From Podila epigama (taxonomy: Eukaryota > Mortierellomycota > Mortierellomycetes > Mortierellales > Mortierellaceae): DNA of 10,116 nt. Under the pieces are notes generated by a model that did no database searches, was not told where the DNA came from, and saw only the letters and a list, made by a program, of their open reading frames with translations. The translations under genes and the position numbers were made by a program. Below, in pieces: positions 1 through 6,855 of the stretch; the stretch's first letter is position 1, and every line of letters begins with the position of its first letter. The stretch covers positions 812-10,927 of the forward strand of contig JAAAVE010001021.1 in the NCBI GenBank assembly GCA_015679605.1, written 5' to 3'.

Positions 1-115
1 AACGTTGACAACCAAAAGAATAGATCACGACCCATGTTCTACATGGGCTCTACTAGCTTAGATTGAATGCCAGTGCTACCTATCACGACCAAAAGCCAAG
101 AGCAAAAGTCTCGTT

Positions 116-2320
116 ATGGTATTAACATGACCTGTATTTTTTTTTTTTTATTATTATGAACTAGTCGTTTGAAATATTGGGCGAGTTGTTGGAAGAGATC
201 ATACTCGATGTCGTATCAGAAGCCCACCGAGACGTCAAGAATATGCGATCGATCTGTCCGGTCTGCAAAACGAAGCAAGTTCTGATCCTTTTTTGACGGA
301 TTTTTAATCTTGATATTTATTGCAACGATCGAAACGTCTTCTCCGTTTGACGGCTAACCCACACATCATCAACATCTCATCAAAATCATCATCACCGTTA
401 TCATCTAACATAATCACTTGCTTCATCATAGGTGTCGAAACTATGTTGTGCAGGCGGGTTTGGACATATTTGGCCAAAACCCACAAGCAAATAGCAGTCA
501 ACCATATGATTGCGTGCACTGTCAACGTTCATTCCCTGCTCAGCGATATGCACCACACCTAGAAAAGTGTCTAGGACTTGCAGGCAGAGCATCTAGCAGA
601 GTAGCTAGTCGGAGGTAACCCTTTCGTTTGATTTTTTTTTCTTTTTTTTTTTTTTTCCATGTCCTGCTCTCCTAGCCCTCCTTTCTTTTCTCTCACTTTT
701 GAGGCATACAGCAATTGAAATCCGAAGGGGCCTAACATCGCATAATATCCATTATCATACATAATCGTTTATAGGATGGGTGCCGGAGAACGCGCAGGCT
801 CAGGTTCACCGTTCACTCCTGTGAGCTACTCTGATGACAGGGAGGCAAGTGACTCAGATAAGGACCTGATAGAGAAGAAGCGGAAAAAGAATGCTGGTAG
901 TAATGGCAATGGCTATGGTTCAGGGACAGGCGTGTCCAGTTCTAAAGAAAACGGAGATTATGCGGCTACACAAAGCCCATCCAAGGTAAGGAGTGCGCAA
1001 TCACAGCAAGGACAGAACAAAAAAAAAAGGGGGGGGGGGGGTAAATTGAGTGAAAAGTTGAACTTGACCTAGAATTGAACTGGTTGATTTACTGTGATGC
1101 TTCTGTATTTTCCTCCGCGTCTGTCAAAGTCTTCCACGGTATCCTTGAAGATTAAAAAGCCCAAGCGTAAGGAGATTTTGTTCGACACTCAGAGAGACCG
1201 ACTTGCTTTCCATCCACAACACCTATTGAATGAAATTAATAACTCACTTATCATCATGTTATATTTTCTTTATAGAAACAGACAGCTCTGAGTATCCTGC
1301 CAAACTTCAAAAGGTACATAGCAAATCATCCATCCTTCAGATCATGACACGTCTTACATCTTTGTAAGAAAGAATTGGTTATTAACCTGTGCCCATTTAG
1401 TCATCTTCACTTGCAAAAGGTACAATCGACAAATTCTACGCTACAAGTCATTCGCCCAGCCAGGGTTCAGCCATATATTAACCGTATTCCCCTCCCTACT
1501 CTTCGTCTCGGCCACTGCAACGACATCGAAACTAACCCTTTTGACGACGACGAAAATATCGACAACACAACATATACTTTGAACGCATGGGAATTCAGCC
1601 AAAGGAAGCAGTAGCTCTTCAAAATTGAAGGGATTGGGCCTGTATACATCACCAGCAACAAGCACAGGTACATCCTCTTCTTCATCCTCGACCTCTTCAT
1701 CAACACCTTCAGTCGTTCCTAGACCACCGACACCGGTAGGAGAGATTTCACTTGGCTTTTTGGAAGACAATATCTTGCTTGCCAATGGTCGAGCTCTGAA
1801 CTATGGAGGCGCAGGAGGGGCAGCTACATCAGTCGCGCATCCTGGCGGGACATCTTTGACGCCACAGAAACTCTCAAGTTCGAATCCAAAACGAGCCAAT
1901 GCCTTGGCAGCCGGGCTATCTAGCCAAAAGCGACCACCAGGCACAAGCAACAACGGGTGAGTGTTTTTTTCTTTTTTTGTTGATTCCATGCATGAATACC
2001 GGCTTTTACTCAAAGGAGGAGGCCTACAGGATACGGGCTTCATATGCTAACAACAACAGACTTTTGTAGGGTCAAGAAGTCAGCTGCAAGCTTAATATCC
2101 TCAAGTCTTGATTCGCACGATACTGGCTTTATTGGTGAGTTCTTTTTTTATATATCCTCTCAATGTAGCACGTTAAACTTGGCCATGTTGCAACATCACA
2201 TGTGTATATGCCAATATCGTTTTAACCCCAAGCCTATTTCTTGCCTTCATTACAGATATTGATGGAGATGGAGATGAAGGCATGGATATTTTGCAGACAC
2301 CAAAGAAAAAGAAATCATAA
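116..2320 (+). CDS. SGF11: Sgf11/ATXN7L3-family subunit of the SAGA deubiquitinase module (10 exons)
   Basis: Sgf11 is the nuclear adaptor that holds and activates the Ubp8 histone H2B deubiquitinase in SAGA. Proposed exons are 116-118, 165-274, 432-614, 775-985, 1130-1166, 1276-1313, 1401-1464, 1599-1956, 2070-2134 and 2256-2320, giving 377 codons plus stop with all phases consistent. Residues 3-26 form the expected N-terminal amphipathic helix ([14 protein letters not shown]...). GLDIFG at 47-52 is a family signature. The Zn finger is C65-x2-C68-x11-H80-x3-C84, followed by the conserved LEKCLG and SSR.ASRR stretch. The rest is low complexity: basic clusters (EKKRKKN, KIKKPK, C-terminal PKKKKS) that could act as nuclear localisation signals, serine runs, and an acidic patch just before the stop. 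Yeast Sgf11 is about 99 residues, so this protein is unusually long. No C-terminal SCA7-type Cys/His pattern is seen. Identity is secure. Exon 1 (a bare ATG before a 46-nt intron), exon 5 and exon 7 are the least certain parts. Confidence 0.85.
275..431 (+). other. GC-AG intron in the Sgf11 gene
   Basis: The donor reads AA|GCAAGT, the consensus form of a GC donor. A TCTAAC branch-like motif lies at 403-408 and the acceptor is CATCATAG at 424-431. Joining 274 to 432 is phase-consistent (AA+G gives Lys) and yields ...[21 protein letters not shown]. An ordinary GT-AG alternative exists (donor GTTCTG at 279, acceptor CAG at 451-453, also in frame). It would lose seven residues, has a poorer donor, and skips the first AG after the branch motif. 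Confidence 0.65.
1019..1041 (+). repeat. A10-G13 homopolymer junction in an intron
   Basis: Ten A residues (1019-1028) are followed directly by thirteen G residues (1029-1041), inside the intron after exon 4 of the Sgf11 gene (986-1129). It does not affect the coding frame. Exact lengths of such runs are unreliable in draft assemblies. Confidence 0.8.
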
Positions 2321-2405
2321 TGTTTTTATCCTTTCGTCTGTCTCTCTTTGAGCTTTCCTTTTCCCCTTTAATTCTCAATGTGTAAACTAAAAAGGCTCAA
2401 ATAAT

Positions 2406-2411
2406 AATAAA
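2406..2411 (+). promoter_or_regulatory. Candidate polyadenylation signal of the Sgf11 gene
   Basis: A canonical AATAAA sits in the A-rich AATAATAATAAAAAAG tract 86 nt after the Sgf11 stop codon. It lies in the 161-bp space between the two convergent genes, so transcripts from both sides probably end here. Confidence 0.5.
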
Positions 2412-2440
2412 AAAGTGTCTCGAAAACAAAAACAAACGAT

Positions 2441-2448
2441 TATGTACA
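2441..2448 (-). promoter_or_regulatory. Pumilio/Puf-type 3'UTR element (UGUANAUA)
   Basis: On the minus strand this reads TGTACATA, an exact match to the UGUANAUA recognition core of PUF-family RNA-binding proteins. It begins 34 nt downstream of the sphingomyelinase stop, inside its expected 3'UTR. One eight-base match can arise by chance. Confidence 0.35.
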
Positions 2449-2481
2449 GTGGAGGGTGTGACAAAGCATGCCAATGCTTTA

Positions 2482-5293
2482 TCAGAGATCATCTTTGTAA
2501 CGCCCATCTAAACGCCGAATTCCAATCCATGGCGCAGACACACCTGTTGGGTCCTTTACTCCTCGCTGGATATCATAGTCTTGGACCAAGATCTCGCGGC
2601 CAGCACGGGTAAGTCCAAAGGGCTCCCGCCGGTTCTTTTTGTGTTTATGTTTATGTGTTTGAACTAAGGGTTCAATACACGCCTCTGCCTCGATGACGGT
2701 GGATGCTTGCATCTGACAGAGGGTCTCGCGTTCACAGGCTGAATCCTTGGGACATGGCTTTGCCTCGGACGACGATTTGGACTGGTATTCAAGGTATTGC
2801 TTGAATAGGCTATGGTCACTTTTCATCCTCTCAACAGCCCAATACCAGAACTTTGGTGTCAGTGGATCCAGAGGTCCAGGTCGTGTGTCCTTTAATTGTG
2901 CCAAGGTCGATGATGCATCACTGTCCTCAGATCCAACGTCTTGAGCTTGGCTTTGGGTTGGGTCTAGGTCTGGGTCACTGTACACTGCCTTGGCAGAGTA
3001 CTCCAATGTCCACTCTGGCTCCTCGTCATTGGCCTCCCACTCTTCTGACCGGGATATAACATCAGCGATGGCTGTATGGGAGTCGATAATCGAGAATGTC
3101 TTGGCATCTACATCGTACCAACGGATTCCCTATTTTCCATAATTTCAATATTCAAAGGGCAGCAACGAAGATGTTTAGTCACAGAACATCATGATTGGCA
3201 AGAGGGACATTGATCATCGTATGCTTGTTTGTTTTTCCACTTACAGGATTCATTCGATCATTTGGTGTGATACTTGGCCCTTGGTAAATGACGTTTATGG
3301 CCGAATCTTCGCTCTTTGGCATGTCGGGGTCATGCATCACGATGAACTTGTCCAGATGGAAATGACCGAAAAAGAGGCCTGCGATAACATGTGGTGAGTA
3401 TCGGGCCACGATCCGCTGAAAGAGAATGGATGACCGTGGTAACGATCTTGCCACTGGCGCCATATGACCCATAATCCAGACTAGGTTGGTGGGGACAAAA
3501 AAAAAAAGAAAGCAAAAGTAAAGTCGTTCGTCAGAGGATTCATACAAAGCGAGAGTAGAGGAGAAAGAAAAAAAGATACATTCAATATACGACTGTTCCT
3601 CATACCTCGCTCGCCTCGGTCTTCACTATCTTGAAGTTCCAGAATCAAGTCATGGAAAAGACCACTGGGGTCATCGAGCTCTGTGTCCAGCATTGTGAAA
3701 AAGTTGCGGACGTAATATAGATCGGTGTTGAGGGTGATCAACTTTAGGCCTGGCATCGGTCGTGTCATGAACATGGCATTGTGCGATTTTGCGTATTCTG
3801 CTTCAACGGACGAGATCCACTCGTTCTTTTCCCAAATCTCTGCCACATGGTCATACAGCCTATATTCATAGGAGCAATTATTGAAAAAAAAAAAAGTTAG
3901 AAAAAGTGACGTGTAAGAGAACAAAACAGCTGTACAACAAGACAAGCGCTTAAAACAAGAGCAAAAAAGTCAATACCATTTGTGCGTAATATACGAATTA
4001 GGCCTTTCCTTGCCAGGTGCCTGGTCACTCGGGTACGAGTCATGGTTACCCAGGGCAACATACAGCTTCATCTCCTTGAGGTACTCCTTGAACAACTCAT
4101 AGCTTCGCGTTTCCTCATCCTCCACATACTTTTGTGTGATCATCCAAGAGTCATGGCTTACAATATCACCCGTAAAGATTCCAAACTTGGCATCGGGCAC
4201 AAATTTCTGGATCGCTTTCAGTGCACTCACACCAAGCGCGATAGGCGTGTCACATTTGCTTTCACCCCACTTGGACGCTCGTTTCTTGATCGGTCCTGGA
4301 TCGTTGAATCGTCCATAGTCGCGGCAACAGATATTGTGGCTACATTGGGCCTCTGTTCCACGCTGGTAGAGAGGGTCCACATGCCAATCACTGAAATGAA
4401 GCACTTGAATAGTCTCGCCGCTTGGCTCTGGTGCCTTCGCGTTGGCGGGTTTGGGCTTTGGAAAGGTGAGAGGTTTGGGTCGATGCAATGGTACAGGACA
4501 TGAGCCAGGGAAGTTGTATGCACATGCATAATAACCATCCAATCCTTCCAGATTCATTTCCGAGAGGACACCGATCAACTCGGGTCCAAGTCTTTCATAT
4601 AATCCTAATCCATTGTATGTTTATGATTTCGAAAAAGTAGTTGAGGTGAGGAGGTTCTTTTCGTTTTCTTTAGAGCATTGATACTGTGTAGACCATGCGA
4701 AACTACAACGAGATTGTACCTTCACAGGTATCCACTCTTTTGAACTTGTATCTTAGGCACAGGTCACGAAGTAAACCTGGGAGGAGGTCTGGCGCCTGGA
4801 GTGCAAAAGACTTGGCCAGTCGTAGTCCACGATGGCACATTTGACAAGAATCGAGATCGGTCGAGTCAAGGAGATCTTCAAAGTCCATGGCCATCTGACT
4901 GGCTAGATGGAGTTGCGACAGGTATGTCTGGCGGTGGTTCGTTTCACCTTGTTGTACCTGAGCTTCGGGTTCAACTGAAGGTGGTATCGATGACAGTGAT
5001 ATTGATGATGATGGTGACGATAGTGATGATAATGATGATAATGATGATGATGATGATGATGATGATGGGGGCGATGAGAACGTCTGCCGCCGGACGATGG
5101 CTTCAGCAATAGCTCTTGTTGCTTCCTGATGTTGATCTATTCTGTGGTGGTGACTCAGGGCCGAAGTGATGTCCAGTCCGTCAGTATTGTGAAGAAGTTG
5201 AACAAGCGGTACTGTCTGTATGACTGGTATCACTGCTGCCAGCAACAAGCCGACAAGGACAAGTGGAAACGAAGTTCTCGTCCTGCTTTTCAT
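2482..5293 (-). CDS. SMPD1: Secreted acid sphingomyelinase with saposin-B domain (5 exons)
   Basis: This family hydrolyses sphingomyelin to ceramide and phosphocholine in lysosome/vacuole or secreted compartments. Minus-strand exons are 5293-4720, 4604-3977, 3859-3606, 3480-3245 and 3129-2482, giving 779 residues. Introns are 115-125 nt and phase-consistent. I chose the ATG at 5293 because it starts a clear signal peptide: basic MKSRTRT, then a hydrophobic core to about residue 27. A serine-rich linker covers about 72-104. The saposin-B domain has all six cysteines (C150, C153, C179, C190, C219, C227). The metallophosphoesterase domain shows every expected metal ligand: D264 and H266 (SDWH), D338 (GDIVSHD), N378 with H379 (GNHDSYP), H491 (MGHM), H525 and H527 (GHFHLD). 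Motifs across junctions (HKW-LYDH, RGER-VWIMGH, RMNP-GIRWYDVD) match the family. The roughly 215-residue C-terminal exon carries the usual LTPKFWYW segment and then a family-atypical basic/polar tail. True substrate preference cannot be read from sequence. Confidence 0.93.
4998..5067 (-). repeat. GAT/TCA trinucleotide microsatellite in coding sequence
   Basis: Plus-strand GAT (minus-strand TCA) units run through exon 1 of the sphingomyelinase gene, with eight perfect units near 5040-5065 and interrupted copies around them. In frame they encode a Ser-rich stretch with Leu and Pro interruptions between the signal peptide and the saposin domain. Because the unit is three bases, length changes keep the frame and alter only linker length. 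Confidence 0.85.
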
Positions 5294-5728
5294 TGTCAAT
5301 GTATATGTGGGGTTTTCTTATTTTCTCTTTTTTTTTTTTGTTGTCGTTGCTTGTCAATAAGAGGTAGCTTGGATATGAATGAATATGGGTATAGGATGGT
5401 GATGATGATGTGGGATGGAAGGGGTATAATGGAATGACAATGGATGGGAAGAAAAAGCAATGCAAAAAGAAAGATAAAGTAGAGTTGACAATCGAAATTT
5501 TGGGCTGAGCTCAAATCCGAGGGCAACAGTGGCTGTGAATCGCACCGCCAAGTCGAAAAATAGACACTGAACAAGGGGCGATGTTTGTGGCCCCCCACAC
5601 GTGGAGGATCATCCTGCTTTTTTTTTTTTTTGGGTGTCTCTGTTTTCTTTATATTTTTTTTGTCTTCGAAACGATTGTGACGTATGTTGTGTTGCTAATG
5701 ATTGTTGGTGTTGATATTGCTCCTGCTG
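5294..5728. promoter_or_regulatory. Intergenic region: sphingomyelinase promoter and EFM5 3'UTR
   Basis: These 435 bp lie between two head-to-tail minus-strand genes. No coding exon is convincing. A palindromic E-box CACGTG sits at 5598-5603, about 305 bp upstream of the sphingomyelinase start. T/A homopolymers lie at about 5330-5339, 5619-5631 and 5654-5661. Minus-strand AAAATATAAAG near 5647-5657 is a plausible A-rich 3'-end signal for EFM5. The sphingomyelinase start context is ACAATG, with A at -3. Confidence 0.4.
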
Positions 5729-6550
5729 TTATGCTGCTGGAGCTCGGGGAAAGGCTTTGCTGTCATAGTTGGTGTACGACTTGAATTCGTTCGAGAGACC
5801 ACCCTTGTGCTTGGGTTCAAAGGTGGTCATATGGAAATTGTATGTTTCAATAAGCAACCGCATCTTGAGACCCGTGCAGTAAATCGCCTTGCCATCCTCC
5901 TTGAGCAAGAATTTCACAGTCTGCATCGTCTTGTTCATACACTCGTCACTCAGGAATGGTGGGTCTGCAATGATATAATCAACCTTGCCTTTGAGCTCCT
6001 CGGCCTTACTAAAGCGAGTTGGGATGTTGTAGTCATACAGAACAAACTGTTTGCCAAAGACGTCAAACCGAGTGTCGAATTCAAGCACATAGATCTTGGT
6101 GTTCTTGGGAAGCTCCATCTTCTATAATAGCCAAAAATGTGAAATAATAGCAGCTGTAGTCAGTAAAATATATATATTTATACGGGGTATGAAAACTCCG
6201 AGTAAAAGGGAACAAGGAAACGTGGCACTCAAACGTACCCTGAGAGCCAGGAATGCCGAGGGCGAACTAATGCAGGCAATGATTGCACCGTCCTTTGTGT
6301 TGTCGAGTGACTCCTGTGCCAGGGCCTTGGCAGTATCATCATTGTACCAGAATTGACTCAACTGCCAATTCTCAGTAAACAAATCCATATCGACATCGCC
6401 AAGATCCTCTTCGTCACTTGATTCCGCTGCCTCCTTTCGCTGCAATGCCTCAAATTGCGCACGCTTATTCTGCATGTGGTTCATCACTTGCATAAGGACT
6501 GCGCGAGTTTCTTCCGAGAGTTCATAGTCATCGCTATCGTAATCAGACAT
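5729..6550 (-). CDS. EFM5: eEF1A lysine methyltransferase, Efm5/EEF1AKMT1 family (2 exons)
   Basis: This family uses S-adenosylmethionine to methylate a lysine of elongation factor eEF1A in the cytosol; it was formerly called N6AMT2. Exons on the minus strand are 6550-6239 and 6121-5729, joined at CTCAGG|GTACGT...TTATAG|AAGATG in phase 0, giving 234 residues (human about 214). An acidic N-terminal region (about 1-56) precedes the family signature ENWQLSQFWY at 60-69. An IACISSPSAF motif follows (90-100), then YVLEFD (115-120), a likely SAM-pocket strand. The catalytic DPPF is at 157-160, followed by LSDECMNKT and near the end LSNEFKSYTNYDS, all typical of the family. The start chosen is MSDYDSDD. 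The DPPF motif first suggested an N6-adenine DNA methyltransferase, but characterised family members act on protein. Confidence 0.93.
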
Positions 6551-6855
6551 TTTGAGCAAGAAAACGGATCAAAAAAGTGGTTTGAATGGAATGGAATGGA
6601 TTGAATCGATTGAATGGGGTTGTTCGTTGGTGAAAGATGCATGTATTTTTTTCGGAGCCCCTTTCAAGTTGAAGAGTAAACAAACAAACAGTCAAGTGCC
6701 CACTTACTGTACATGGTTTGTGACGTCCAAATTGTTGTGGCTTGCAAAAGGCTTGCCATGAATTTGGTAATGTAAGTGAACCGGGACTTGACTAGGTTCC
6801 GTCCGTTATCCGCTTTGTTGCAACAGTTCATGGAAAAAAGAAACAAGGAAACAAC
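6551..6855. promoter_or_regulatory. Divergent promoter region between EFM5 and MTU1
   Basis: These 305 bp separate two divergent start codons and must hold both promoters. Visible elements are a GGAAT/ATTGAAT tandem block at 6584-6617 close to the EFM5 start, and a TGACGTC half-palindromic CRE/bZIP-like site at 6721-6727. I see no clear TATA box or CCAAT box. The location makes the promoter role likely; the named sites are only sequence matches. Confidence 0.55.
6584..6617. repeat. Short GGAAT/ATTGAAT tandem block
   Basis: Three GAATG units (from GAATGGAATGGAATGG) are followed by two ATTGAAT units separated by CG, the central part forming ATCGAT. The block lies 34-67 bp upstream of the EFM5 start codon, probably in its leader or core promoter. 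Confidence 0.6.

Noticed and set aside
361-410. CATCATC repeats as a CRISPR-like or regulatory array
   Set aside because: Irregular trinucleotide-like sequence inside an intron, with no direct repeat-spacer structure.
1441-1785. 114-codon minus-strand open frame
   Set aside because: It is a shadow of the Sgf11 tail exon. The acidic run comes from the antisense of serine codons, and the plus-strand model is phase-consistent.
3982-4503. 173-codon plus-strand open frame
   Set aside because: Antisense to the conserved catalytic exon of the sphingomyelinase, with no family motif of its own.
4801-5112. Met-rich and His-rich frames over the GAT repeat
   Set aside because: Other-frame readings of the trinucleotide repeat within the sphingomyelinase exon; not separate metal-binding proteins.
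5702-6127. 141-codon plus-strand open frame
   Set aside because: Antisense to the EFM5 second exon, which carries the DPPF motif and full family similarity.
5729-6550. N6-adenine DNA methyltransferase
   Set aside because: The DPPF motif is shared, but ENWQLSQFWY and the overall length place it in the eEF1A lysine methyltransferase family, whose characterised members methylate protein.
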